From contig JAFCMP010000434.1 in NCBI GenBank assembly GCA_017506865.1, forward strand, positions 248,001 to 312,000: a DNA stretch of 64,000 nucleotides. The letters are read 5' to 3'. Under the pieces are notes generated by a model. It had not been told where the DNA came from, searched no databases, and saw only the letters and a program-made list of their open reading frames with translations. The position numbers were made by a program, and so were the translations under genes. Below are positions 53,822 to 64,000 of this stretch, in pieces. Origin of the DNA: Tribonema minus. Taxonomy: Eukaryota > Sar > Xanthophyceae > Tribonematales > Tribonemataceae. Numbering within the stretch: position 1 is the first letter of the stretch; each line of letters starts with the position of its first letter.

Positions 53822-54394
53822 GTCTGCCGAGGCAGGAATGTGTTTTATGATGATTGTTGAAAGTGAAGTGAATTGAGTTGCTCACAGTGATGTTGTTTGA
53901 TGTACATAAATTGATGTGTCACTGCCTGATATGCATGTGATGCGCGCCTCACTGCTTGGTAAACATTTTATCGACGCTTCACTGACCGTGAGTCGGGCCT
54001 TTCAAAACTGTAGTTCGTCAGATGCAAGTTTGTAAGGTGCAAATCGAGAAGAGTAGATGCCACGTTGAGAGAGGTGGAAAACTATGTCTCTGGAAATTGA
54101 GCAGAGACGACTGCTTCGCACACATGCTATATGCTCAAGCTACACCCATGGAATATAAAGGCACATGCACCATATCTTATCTCTGATTTTATTGATGATG
54201 TTGGTATCTTGCTTGTTGTCAATGCATTGTGTACTCTCTCTTTCATCCCCCTGCAACCTGCTTCCTGGTTATGACGTGTACCATGTGCAGGGCATGGACT
54301 GGCGCCAAACTCGTACAGCTCTTGCTCAACTGTCAACAGAACAGCAGCCTGCCCAGGATGGTGAGAGCTCAACACATGTCATCTATACTCTTGA

Positions 54395-55563
54395 AATTCC
54401 TGAGGCTGGGCATGTCGAGAACAGAGTTCATAAAGTGTAAATAATTGTGTCTCATGATCGAAAGTGTTGGAGGAGTCAGGCTGAGAGAGGTTCAAGCGTT
54501 CCCTACATTAGCAGTTACCATACTCAGCCTTACAGCATACACTTGAACTTTGGCACACACTTGAAGTTGCTGAGGGTGGGCCTGTCGAAAAAAAGTATAT
54601 CTCAGAGGCTGACCCTAAATGGGGTCAGTACGACGCTCGCTAGATTTTCGTAACCTGCAAATAAATAGGGCTCCTGATGGGCAGTGTAGGTGAGGTCAGT
54701 GTAAAAGAGGTTCCAGTATCCCCAGCATTAGCAGAGGCCATACTAAAGTTTAGAGCACAAAGTTGAACTTGTGCTTAAACTTGAAGCTACTGAGGCTGGG
54801 CCTGTCGAGAAAAGAGTTCATAAAGTGTAGATAATTGTGGCTCATCATCGAAAGTGTGGGTGAGGTCAGGCTCAGACAGGTTCAATCTATCCCTACATGA
54901 GCAGTCAGTTGCAGTATCCCCAGCATTAGCAGAGGCCATACTAAGGCTTAGAGCACAAAGTTGAACTTGTGTTGATATTGAAGTTCTTGAGGCTGGGCGT
55001 GTTGAGAAAAGGGTTCATAAAGTGTAAATAATTGTGGCTCATGATCGAAAGTGTGGGTGAGGTCAGGCTAACAGAGGTTCAATCTATCCCTACATGAGCA
55101 ATCAGTTCCAGTATCCCCAGCATTAGCAGAGGCCATATTAAGGCTTAGAGCACAAAGTTGAACTTGTGTTGATATTGAAGTTCTTGAGGCTGGGCCTGTT
55201 GAGAAAAGGGTTCATAAAGTGTAAATAATTGTGGCTCATGATCGATAGTGTGGGTGAGGTCAGGCTAACAGAGGTTCAATCTATCCCTACATGAGCAGTC
55301 AGTTCCAGCATCCCCAGCATTAGCAGAGGCCATACTAAGGCTTAGGGCACAAAGTTGAACTTGTGTTGAAATTGAAGTTCTTGAGGCTGGGCCTGTTGAG
55401 AAAAGGATTCATAAAGTGTAAATAATTGTGGCTAATGATCGAAAGTGTGGGTGAGGTCAGGCTAACAGAGGTTTAATCTATCCCTACATGAGCAGTCACC
55501 ATCTCCATCTTACAGCACACAGTTGAACTTTTGAACACACTTGAAGTTCTTGAGGCTGTGCCT
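54395..55563 (+). repeat. 195-bp monomer array, left, direct orientation
   Basis: Units carry GAGGCTGGGCCTGTTGAGAA, GGTTCATAAAGTGTAAATAA, TTGTGGCTCATGATCGAAAG, TGTGGGTGAGGTCAGGCTAA and AGCATTAGCAGAGGCCATAC. They start near 54408, 54571, 54795, 54991, 55189 and 55385, at about 195-base steps. They recur at 57630-58790 through the tandem duplication and in diverged form at 58790-59215. Confidence 0.88.
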
Positions 55564-58500
55564 GCACAGCTGATGGTGCAGAATCTCGAGCCCGAGCCGC
55601 CGCCAGGTTGCGTGCAGAAGAGGTGCCGCGGAAACAGCGAACACTCCCGTGTGGTGGAGCACTATTCGAGATAGTACTTGACAGGTCAGCACCTGCCGAG
55701 ATCAGCCATTGTGGTGGTGTGCCAACCACAGAGGGTGAAGTGTGTGAGACTCAGTCTCAACCTTGACTTGAAACAGCCGGAAATGCCCACTGCCTGGTGC
55801 CGTGGGAGCGCCCTCCCCAAGTGCAATATCACCCTGATATGCAAGCGTGGCTAAACAGGTAGAAGCAGAAGAAGCTGTGCCATGTTGAAGGTTAAAGTCG
55901 TGTCTTGATTACTGCACAAAAGGCATTCGCAATGCAAGCCCTACTTCAACTACTGCTCCACCTAGGGTTGCCTCACTACAACTGCATCATCATATCATGA
56001 AGAGTGACACTTTTGACCTCTGACGGCAGCGTGGTGCCCTTCCTGACTGCTGACGTCACAGCAGGCTTGGACTTCGCTTTGTCAGATCGAGCAGCAGTTA
56101 CCAGTGGTTGCTCTTGCGCATGGATGAGCGCACTGCTAAATTGCTCTGGCGCATCGATGAGCGCCTTGCTAAGCTCCAAGGCATTATTAGTATTGCACAC
56201 AGTTGTTGCTGTGTGTGCAACTCCGACAAGTTCATTCATCGTGGCGCCAACAGTCATCATTGCACCCTGTGGCAGCAGCACGGCAGACTTCACCCGTGGT
56301 TCAGGCGCCTGACTATGCGCATCTATCGTGTGCACTGTCTGCATCGCCATACCACAAGGCTGTGGCTCATCACTCGCCTGCTCCTTGGCAGTTTCTGCAG
56401 CACGCTTTGCTGCGCGCCTCTCTTCAGCACATTGTTGTGTGTATGCAAAATATGTCAAGGCATGCTCCTCTCGTTCGCGCGCATCCCACAAACTGACAGT
56501 CTTGACCTCTACCGGCAGCTTGGTGGGCTTCCAGGCGAAACACAATGCAGGATGCCCGGGCTCAGCACTGTCAGGTTCACCAGTAGTTGGGACTTGTTGT
56601 GTCGGCGCGGTGGCGCGCGCACTGCAACTGTCCATGTTGTCGCCCACAATTGCCGTTTTGGGTGCTATCAGAAGAGGCTCTGGCATGTGACTCACCTGCT
56701 CTTTGGCACCTTCTGCAGCACGCGTTGCAGCGCGCCTCTCTTCTGCATGTCGTTGTGTGTATGCGAAATATGTCAAGGCATGCTACTCTCGTTCGCGCGC
56801 ATCCCACAAATTGACAGTCTTGACCTCTACCGGCAGCTTGTTGACAGGCACTGCTGCTGTGTCGGCTTTCCCAACAGGCTCCTTCCGTGCCTTCTTGCGC
56901 CCCTTCTTATTCGCAGCATCTGCAGTGTGCTTTGCGGTGTGTTGCCCTTCACTGCGTTGCTTCCTCTCCGCCTCCCTGTGCGCCATATATGCCAACGCAT
57001 GCTCCTGTCGTGCACGCACCTCCCTCACTGCCTCCATATCCGCCACGTCTGCCGAGGCAGGAATGTGTTTTATGATGATTGTTGAAAGTGAAGTGAATTG
57101 AGTTGCTCACAGTGATGTTGTTTGATGTACATAAATTGATGTGTCACTGCCTGATATGCATGTGATGCGCGCCTCACTGCTTGGTAAACATTTTATCGAC
57201 GCTTCACTGACCGTGAGTCGGGCCTTTCAAAACTGTAGTTCGTCAGATGCAAGTTTGTAAGGTGCAAATCGAGAAGAGTAGATGCCACGTTGAGAGAGGT
57301 GGAAAACTATGTCTCTGGAAATTGAGCAGAGACGACTGCTTCGCACACATGCTATATGCTCAAGCTACACCCATGGAATATAAAGGCACATGCACCATAT
57401 CTTATCTCTGATTTTATTGATGATGTTGGTATCTTGCCTGTTGTCAATGCATTGTGTACTCTCTCTTTCATCCCCCTGCAACCTGCTTCCTGGTTATGAC
57501 GTGTACCATGTGCAGGGCATGGACTGGCGCCAAACTCGTACAGCTCTTGCTCAACTGTCAACAGAACAGCAGCCTGCCCAGGATGGTGAGAGCTCAACAC
57601 ATGTCATCTATACTCTTGAAATTCCTGAGGCTGGGCATGTCGAGAACAGAGTTCATAAAGTGTAAATAATTGTGTCTCATGATCGAAAGTGTTGGTGGGG
57701 TCAGGCTGAGAGAGGTTCAAGCGTTCCCTACATTAGCAGTCACCATACTCAGCCTTACAGCATACACTTGAACTTTGGCACACACTTGAAGTTGCTGAGG
57801 GTGGGCCTGTCGAAAAAAAGTATATCTCAGAGGCTGACCCTAAATGGGGTCAGTACGACGCTCGCTAGATTTTCGTAACCTGCAAATAAATAGGGCTCCT
57901 GATGGGCAGTGTAGGTGAGGTCAGTGTAAAAGAGGTTCCAGTATCCCCAGCATTAGCAGAGGCCATACTAAAGTTTAGAGCACAAAGTTGAACTTGTGCT
58001 TAAACTTGAAGCTACTGAGGCTGGGCCTGTCGAGAAAAGAGTTCATAAAGTGTAGATAATTGTGGCTCATCATCGAAAGTGTGGGTGAGGTCAGGCTCAG
58101 ACAGGTTCAATCTATCCCTACATGAGCAGTCAGTTGCAGTATCCCCAGCATTAGCAGAGGCCATACTAAGGCTTAGAGCACAAAGTTGAACTTGTGTTGA
58201 TATTGAAGTTCTTGAGGCTGGGCGTGTTGAGAAAAGGGTTCATAAAGTGTAAATAATTGTGGCTCATGATCGAAAGTGTGGGTGAGGTCAGACTAACAGA
58301 GGTTCAATCTATCCCTACATGAGCAATCAGTTCCAGTATCCCCAGCATTAGCAGAGGCCATACTAAGGCTTAGAGCACAAAGTTGAACTTGTGTTGATAT
58401 TGAAGTTCTTGAGGCTGGGCCTGTTGAGAAAAGGGTTCATAAAGTGTAAATAATTGTGGCTCATGATCGATAGTGTGCGTGAGGTCAGGCTAACAGAGGT

Positions 58501-58788
58501 TCAATCTATCCCTACATGAGCAGTCAGTTCCAGCATCCCCAGCATTAGCAGAGGCCATACTAAGGCTTAGGGCACAAAGTTGAACTTGTGTTGAAATTGA
58601 AGTTCTTGAGGCTGGGCCTGTTGAGAAAAGGATTCATAAAGTGTAAATAATTGTGGCTAATGATCGAAAGTGTGGGTGAGGTCAGGCTAACAGAGGTTTA
58701 ATCTATCCCTACATGAGCTGTCACCATCTCCATCTTACAGCACACACTTGAACTTTTGAACACACTTGAAGTTCTTGAGGCTGGGCCT
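55564..58788. repeat. 3.2-kb tandem duplication, copy 2
   Basis: Second copy; it begins inside a 195-bp monomer (the word GAGGCTGTGCCTG joins CACAGCTGATGG). The ten bases GTGGACCGGA present at 52571 are missing here. The truncated start MVGTPPQWLISAGADL (minus, 55496-55729) is the cut-off 5' end of the 50226-52493 gene. Confidence 0.92.
55976..57046 (-). pseudogene. KLPVEVKTV-repeat protein, copy 2
   Basis: Nearly identical to 52751-53821, including the in-frame TAG (56783-56785). The initiator ATG has become GTG (plus strand CCACGTCTG against CCATGTCTG); the next ATG is three codons on. One Leu-to-His change is visible (TQRLAEE against TQRHAEE). Confidence 0.5.
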
Positions 58789-59215
58789 GTCAAAAAAAGT
58801 ATTTTTCAGAGGCTGGCCCTAAACGGGGTCAGTACGACGCTCGCTAGATTTTCGTAACCTGCAAATAAATAGGGCTGCTGATCAGAAGTGTAGGTGAGAT
58901 CAGCGTCAGAGAGCTTCAAGCTTTCCCTACATCAGCAGTCAACATGCTCAGCCTTACATCACAAACTTGACCTTACGCTGCAACTTGGAGTTCTTGACCT
59001 TATGCTGCAACTTGAAGTTCTTGGGGCTGGGCCTGTTGAGAAAAGAGTTCATAAGAGTGTAAATCATTGTGGATCGAAAGTGTTGGTGGGGTCAGGCTAA
59101 GAGAGGTGCAAGCTTCCCCTACATCAGCCGTCACAATACACAGCCTTATCTATAGCACACGCTTTTGTGCACACCTGAAGGCCCCGAGGCTGGGCCTGTC
59201 GATAGAAGCCGATGT
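58789..59215 (+). repeat. Diverged monomers at the inner end of the left array
   Basis: Two to three further units with the GGGGCTGGGCCTGTTGAGAA word; they end near 59200 (GAGGCTGGGCCTGTCGATAG), where unique sequence begins. Confidence 0.75.
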
Positions 59216-59311
59216 TCAATTCCTCTAACTCTTCAGCTACTCATGTGTTGACCTTCTCTCATTCATCGCATCCATCACAGCTGCATCAACGCAAACACGC
59301 GTGACACGCAG

Positions 59312-59446
59312 AGCATGGATCGGCGCCAAACTCGTTCAGCGACAGCCAGTGAAGACGCTACACCCCACCATGCAGCAGCAGCATCAACAAGCTACAAAGC
59401 TTCTGCTGAAGTGTTGATGATGAACTGGACTGCACCAAGATGGTGA
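59312..59446 (+). CDS. Short frame, related to 54291 and 57516
   Basis: MDRRQTRSATASEDATPHHA and so on, ending at AAGATG|GTGAGAG. The related frames at 54291 and 57516 start MDWRQTRTALAQLSTEQQPA and end at GGATG|GTGAGAG. Both may be a first exon with a GTGAGA donor, or a fossil gene start carried by the repeats. Confidence 0.3.
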   Translation, partial: SMDRRQTRSATASEDATPHHAAAASTSYKASAEVLMMNWTAPRW

Positions 59447-59659
59447 GAGTCACGCCACACTTCTTGATAAGGATGACATGCATGATCTCCACTGCTTATC
59501 TTGTGCCAACGTGGCATTTCCTATTCTTCAACATGTTTAGTAGATGCAAGCAACGCCAATGCTGGGACTACAGTCACTTCCTCAGCGTTTGAATGTTGTT
59601 CATAAATGTGGTAGCTCATCTTCTCTAAGCGTGTGACTGTCTGACACGACACATGATTT

Positions 59660-60023
59660 GTAGCTGATGAGCATGCTCTGCACAGTCACGTCAAGTGTGA
59701 AGCGTGCAGAGAGTGCAAGGTGTGTCATGAGACATATTATCAAGGCAGCCAGGCATGTCCAAAACATCATGCCAGTGTGCCCTGCCCACGCAAAGGCTCG
59801 CAAGGTTGTGTTGGTGAACATGGCTGGCACAAGGAGAGTGTCCTCCCCTCGATTCTCGATGCAAGCCATGTGAACAAAAGTGCATTGTTGCAGACTGCGG
59901 AGGGCGCACAAATTGGAGCTACAAGTTTAGCAGATTTTTCCTGACCTGTGCTCGCCACAAGGATCATAACTTATCAGGCATTACACCGGTATGCCGCAAG
60001 CATTTATTGTACACACCATTCTG
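59660..60023 (+). pseudogene. Cys/His-rich region with an EsV-1-7-type motif
   Basis: From 59881 the frame reads CIVADCGGRTNWSYKFSRFF then LTCARHKDH, i.e. C-x4-C-x16-C-x2-H, the spacing of the EsV-1-7 repeat known from brown algae and the virus EsV-1. It ends VCRKHLLYTPF and TGA at 60021-60023. In the frame before it lies CEACRECKVCHETYYQGSQA with CPKH; a third frame has VCPAH. Cys clusters thus lie in different frames, as in a decayed or intron-split multi-repeat protein. Only the last motif has clean spacing. Confidence 0.35.
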
Positions 60024-60426
60024 ATCTACAGTGACATGCCACCATAATGTTACACACCGTTATTTTTCATCTACTGCTGCTGCAGGGCGGCTTTTGTGTG
60101 TCAACTTCGATGCTGCAGCCGGGGTGGTGACCGGTGCTGTTGCTACAATGACATGCCACCATGATTATACTGCTGCTGTAGTGCTGTAGGGCGGGTTCGC
60201 ATGAGGCAGCCACAGGGGTCAACGCCATGCAATTTTCCAATGTGTATGCAGCATGCCAGCCTTAAAACCAACAACAACAAGAAGAGAAATGAGAGACCTG
60301 GAAAAGCTCAACATAGAGTTGCCATTCATGTAACACGCCTTCACTTTGCACACATTTTCTTGAAGGTAGGGAGGTCTGTGTCTTTGAAGAATGTAATATC
60401 CTCCGTGAACCATTGCTCATGGGCGC

Positions 60427-62805
60427 TCAACGTGCCACGCTTGCGCTTTGTGACCAACGCATCGAATGCATTCTTGGCGTCACCGCCATGTGCTTGCACC
60501 GCCTCTCGATATTATCCTTGTAAGTCTTGCGTTTCAGACCCAGGGCTTTCCCGTATGGGCGTCCCCCACTCCCGCACCCACCGTCTACGTCCATCTCGTC
60601 TGTCGTGTCGGACGCAGCGGCTGTGGACGCCGTGTCTGCGATGGATGTGTCGCACTCCTCATCCGGCTCCGGGCACTCATCTTCACCCTTTGCAGGTGCT
60701 GCAGGCGGAGGCACGAGAGCGTTGAGCCCTCCATCCCTCATCAGCTGCCCGACGTGCTGTGCAGGCCCAGTGCTACTGGGTGTGATGTATGACTCTAACA
60801 TAGTTGTGCGAGACACCTGCACGTAGGCGGCGAGGCTGCTGAAGTCTGTAATGAGACCGCCATTGACCATCCACGAGAGCCAAAGTGCTCTCAAGGTGTG
60901 CGGTCCGAGTCTTGGCACCCCGAGCCATTCCTTTCCCACCTCTCCCACCCTGGTTTCGATCCAGCGCTGTGTGACGGGAGCGCCAGCAGTATCGAGGAAC
61001 ATGCGGGATGTGCTCTTGGCGCCTGTCGCGAGCATTGGCCTGCATAACAGCAAAGTGGTGTGCACCAGTGTGCTCTCTGTCTCGGATAGCTCCCACTTTG
61101 CGAGCTGTGGGATGCCGACGTCCTGGCATGAAGCCGTCTTGAAAGCTCGCGTCATATGAAGCGTGTAGAACACCTTGCCGTCGCGCTTGCTGAGTTCATA
61201 CTCATCAATGACAGAGTCGCGCCACACCTGCGATCTGAGGCATGACAAGTGAAGCATCAGCAGGAGCTGCACTCTCTCCGCGTCGTACCTGGTGAACCCC
61301 TTGCTGTCCGCAAATTTGACGATATTCCCCTCCTCTGCTGCCGACGCGTTGGTGTTCAGGAAGGACTGTAGCTCCTTTGGAACATCGTGAGCGCGCAGCC
61401 AGGGGGCGATGATTGACTGCCAAACGCGGCTCCATATCTGCTTGCGGAGGGCCCGCATCATGTCGCGAAGGCCGCCGTCTTTGGCGTCAGGGAGGCGACC
61501 TGCAGCCTTCTTCGATTTCAGTCCTCCCCTGTCCAGTGCGCGGCTGACTGTGACGTCCGCCCTCATCCGCCTCCGCGTGGTGAGAAAAGTATCCCTGAAG
61601 GCATCGATGAACTTGTTCACCGAGTACGTCAGCGCTTGCCCTGATGTGTCGAGCCAGGCCAGGTCTGCAGAAGGCATATAGGCGCGTACAGCAGCGATGT
61701 CCATCGCATCTGGCCTGTACCGCTCCGCTCCGCTCCTCTTGAGCGCACTGAACACCGATGCAATGTTGTTGCTGAAACCACAAGTTGTGTTGTCGCTCAC
61801 CGCCTGAAACACTTGCCTGAGAAGCTCATCTCTGTTCCCCCCCTCCGTAGTGCACTCCTCTGCAACCCGCAGTGCGCGCATCAGGAAGAATGCTCTCGGG
61901 ATGAATATGTCGGAGAAGCAGGCATCTTCTGTTATCGAACAAAGGAATGTGTACTCCTTGCATGGCTTGAATGCGTCAGCGTCAGTGACCAGGTCTGCAT
62001 AGTTGAGGGGGGGGATGATGCGTGTCCCCGACAGCAGGTCCTCGGGCACGCCGTGGCCCTTGACAAGCACCATCCACTCCTTTGCAGTAAGCGGGCGTAT
62101 CGCACTGAGAGGGTGGGGCTCGCGCCCGAGCACCACACATGCCGTCCACAAGGACCTAACAAAGGTGCTGGCCACACCGCGAATGGATTGCGTAGATGTG
62201 CCACCTGCCTCGGCAGAGTCGCCCTCAATCGAAAAATCACGGTCGAGGAAATACCTGAGCCGCTCGTCATCTGGTGTGAGGTTCCAGTCATAGTGATCCA
62301 GGAGGAGGACGTCTGCAGGTGCTCGCTTTACAAAGTCTGACGCCATAGCTGCCTTGAGGACCGTGTATGCCTGCATGCGTTCCTTGCGCAATGTCGCATC
62401 AGGTTCAAGGGGGCGCCAGTGGTGGGATCTGTTGCCCATTTTCGACCTCTCTGCAACATAGTATGGCACGAGTATCGTCCACAGCGCATATGCCATAGCT
62501 GCATGCATTGTGCCAAGGTGTGTGCACCATTTGTCCTTCACGCCCTCACCTAGGTTGTTGAATGTCTCGCTGCCCTGTGCAGATGTTGGGGGTGGTGTTT
62601 CTGCAGCAATTACCTCTCTTATCACGTTGCACCAGTATGCCTCCCGGACCATGGCCTTGTGACGCTCTTCGTGTATGCGTAGGTGCCGCTCCCCACCCAT
62701 GATGTCAGCTCGGTGACGGAGCAGGGGCTGAAGCGGTTGCTTTTTTTTATCAAGGCTTCGGCAGCGGCGGCAGCTGACCTTAGCCTTGGCCGGAAGCGGA
62801 GTCAT
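60427..62805 (-). CDS. Tyrosine recombinase (mobile-element integrase)
   Basis: Intronless, 792 codons, ATG at 62805, TGA at 60427-60429. The catalytic set of tyrosine recombinases is visible in order: Arg 524 in LLLMLHLSCLRSQVWRDS, Lys 556 in LHMTRAFKTA, His 636 and Arg 639 in GPHTLRALWLSW, and the nucleophile Tyr 673 in VQVSRTTMLESYI. The first 510 residues hold a Cys-rich start (SCRRCRSL) and an unassigned N-terminal part, presumably DNA-binding. The last 90 are acidic then basic. Cryptons, DIRS/Ngaro elements and some polinton-like viruses encode such enzymes; no reverse transcriptase or capsid gene is visible here. It lies between monomer arrays in opposite orientation. Its frame is unbroken, so it may be active. 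Confidence 0.88.
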   Translation of the reverse strand: MTPLPAKAKVSCRRCRSLDKKKQPLQPLLRHRADIMGGERHLRIHEERHKAMVREAYWCNVIREVIAAETPPPTSAQGSETFNNLGEGVKDKWCTHLGTMHAAMAYALWTILVPYYVAERSKMGNRSHHWRPLEPDATLRKERMQAYTVLKAAMASDFVKRAPADVLLLDHYDWNLTPDDERLRYFLDRDFSIEGDSAEAGGTSTQSIRGVASTFVRSLWTACVVLGREPHPLSAIRPLTAKEWMVLVKGHGVPEDLLSGTRIIPPLNYADLVTDADAFKPCKEYTFLCSITEDACFSDIFIPRAFFLMRALRVAEECTTEGGNRDELLRQVFQAVSDNTTCGFSNNIASVFSALKRSGAERYRPDAMDIAAVRAYMPSADLAWLDTSGQALTYSVNKFIDAFRDTFLTTRRRMRADVTVSRALDRGGLKSKKAAGRLPDAKDGGLRDMMRALRKQIWSRVWQSIIAPWLRAHDVPKELQSFLNTNASAAEEGNIVKFADSKGFTRYDAERVQLLLMLHLSCLRSQVWRDSVIDEYELSKRDGKVFYTLHMTRAFKTASCQDVGIPQLAKWELSETESTLVHTTLLLCRPMLATGAKSTSRMFLDTAGAPVTQRWIETRVGEVGKEWLGVPRLGPHTLRALWLSWMVNGGLITDFSSLAAYVQVSRTTMLESYITPSSTGPAQHVGQLMRDGGLNALVPPPAAPAKGEDECPEPDEECDTSIADTASTAAASDTTDEMDVDGGCGSGGRPYGKALGLKRKTYKDNIERRCKHMAVTPRMHSMRWSQSASVAR

Positions 62806-63189
62806 TGGCCAAACAGGTGATCCCAGAGTTCTTGGACATGGTGTGCTTGACTGCTGTTGTCAGTGTGCTTGCGGGGTTGATTGTGAATGTGATCACAGGA
62901 AATGAGCATGCTAAAATTCGGGGGTTATTTAGCAGTCTGTTTTAATTGTGCGATTCAGCATTTATTGCTGAATCTTGGTGCCGAATCTCCATAGTTACAC
63001 CTCCTGAACTTCAAGAGCATCCAACAAGTAGAACTTCAACCGCATACATCCAGTCTAACGCATCTAAGGCTGAACATGGTGAGTACGCAAATGCAGGAGA
63101 ACCTGAGCCTCTCGCAACCTGACCTCACATACTAATTCGGTTTGGTACGATAATTGTTTGCCGTTCAACAAACAAGTGACGAGCATCGA
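62806..63189. promoter_or_regulatory. Upstream region of the recombinase gene
   Basis: About 380 bases between the recombinase ATG and the right array. It contains the short inverted motif ATTCAGCATTTATTGCTGAAT (62951-62971, an imperfect hairpin). Assumed to hold the promoter; no element was identified with confidence. Confidence 0.3.
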
Positions 63190-64000
63190 ACCAGCCTCAT
63201 ATAGGGTCAGCCTTCTTCGACAGAACCAGGCTCAGTGTCCCTAAAATATTACCTGCACACAGTGAGGCTTGGTGTGGGAGCACTCATGTGGGGGCCGTAG
63301 CCACCATACTTTCGATCCTGAGCCATAACTATTTGCACCTCATGAACACATTTCTCGACAGGCCCACTTCAATTTCAACACAAGTTCAACTTTTTGCTTT
63401 AAGGCTTAGTATGGCCTCTGCTAATACTGGGGATGCTTGAAGCTCTCCGACACTGATCTCACCTACACTTCTGATCAGGAGTCCTATTTATTTGCAGGTT
63501 ACGAAATCTAGCGAGCGCCGTTCCAAGCCCAGTTAGGGTCAGCCTCTGCAGAATACTTTTTCCGACAGGCCCAGCCTCAGGAACTTCAAGTGTGCTCAAA
63601 AGTTCAAGTGTGTGCTGTAAGGCCGAGTATGGTGACTGCTCATGTAGGGATGGATTGAACGTCACTTAGCCTGACCTCCCCCTCACTTTCGATCATGAGC
63701 CACAATTATTTACACTTTATGAACTCTTCTCTCGATGGGCCCACCTCAATTTCAACACAAGTTCAACTTTGTGCTCTAAGTCTTAGCATGGCCTCTGCTA
63801 GTGCTGGGGATGCTTGAACCTCTCTTACGCTGATCTCACCTACACTTCTGATCAGGAGCCCTATTTATTTGCAGGTTACGAAAATCCAGCGAGCGTCGTA
63901 CCAAGCCCATTTAGGGTCAGCCTCTGAAGAATGCTTTTTTTGACAGGCCCAGACTGCGGAACTTAAAGTGTGCTCAAAAGTTCAAGTGTGTGCTGTAAGG
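63190..64000 (-). repeat. 195-bp monomer array, right, inverted orientation
   Basis: The reverse complements of the left-array words appear: GTATTAGCAG-type, CTTTCGATCATGAGCCACAA, TTATTTACACTTTATGAACT, CAGGCCCAGCCTCAGGAACT, TATTTATTTGCAGGTTACGA. At least four units, running off the right edge. They are more diverged from the left array than the left units are from one another. Confidence 0.85.

Larger units (their letters stand above)
52328..55563. repeat. 3.2-kb tandem duplication, copy 1
   Basis: Starts at CACAGCTGATGGTGCAGAAT and runs to the identical word at 55564. Offset over the body is 3225 bases, after a ten-base deletion in copy 2. Copies differ by only a few bases, so the duplication is recent. 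It contains the repeat-protein gene (52751-53821) and 195-bp monomers. Confidence 0.92.

Noticed and set aside
52883..53860. 325-codon uninterrupted plus frame, repeated at 56108-57085
   Set aside because: Its minus-strand partner shows clear internal protein repeats and a sensible start. The plus frame has no family features; kept only as a remote alternative because it has no stop.
54395..59215. CRISPR-like array
   Set aside because: Units are about 195 bases with no constant repeat/variable spacer pattern; this is a tandem satellite in a eukaryote.
60201..60826. Plus-strand frames over the 3' end of the recombinase
   Set aside because: They lie antisense to the intact recombinase, whose catalytic residues are in order.

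Overview
This window is nuclear DNA from a eukaryote, most likely a flagellated alga with a red-lineage secondary plastid (a haptophyte or a stramenopile; I cannot decide from 64 kb). The reasons are: intron-rich genes with GT-AG borders; a protein that starts with a signal peptide followed by an AAAFLAP-type cleavage motif, the hallmark of import into a secondary plastid; a TMEM138 (ciliary transition zone) homologue; and scattered TTAGGG telomere-like runs. I see no bacterial features and no rRNA, tRNA or CRISPR array.

Layout, 0-44.8 kb (host genes, high GC, long repeat-filled introns): a histidine acid phosphatase of the 2-phosphoxylose phosphatase type (minus, runs off the left edge to 3463); a plastid-targeted acylphosphatase-like protein (plus, 5137-9367); an AWPM-19-like membrane protein (minus, 12713-16303); an AP-3 mu fragment with a frameshift (minus, 18408-18590); an LRR protein with frame damage (plus, 18886-20480); TMEM138 (minus, 22047-25066); ASCC2 (minus, 28660-38065, ten kilobases, at least nine exons); the C-terminal part of a probable retrotransposon protein with a tandem copy (minus, 40444-41653); and a second AWPM-19-like gene (plus, 42370-44756). 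Exon junctions were placed by splice sites, by reading-frame phase and by family similarity recalled from memory; no search was run.

Layout, 45.7-64 kb (accessory, repeat-dominated): a 136-bp tandem array; an intronless protein with two zinc-knuckle/HNH-like modules (47897-49081); a low-complexity 28-aa-repeat gene with one internal stop; a 3.2-kb segment present twice in tandem that carries a repeat protein with one internal TAG; arrays of about 195-bp monomers; a Cys/His-rich region with one EsV-1-7-type spacing; an intronless 792-aa tyrosine recombinase (60427-62805); and, beyond it, the same 195-bp monomers in inverted orientation to the window edge. This looks like a tyrosine-recombinase mobile element, or a nest of such elements, with long inverted subterminal arrays.

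The most striking pattern is in the host genes. At most exon borders I could place, the last few tens of bases of exon plus the adjoining splice site have been copied one to four times into the neighbouring intron, always on the intron side of that border, often with TTAGGG-like or CTTCAACTTGAAG-like spacers between copies. The introns here seem to have grown by tandem duplication of exon edges, leaving decoy splice sites in series.
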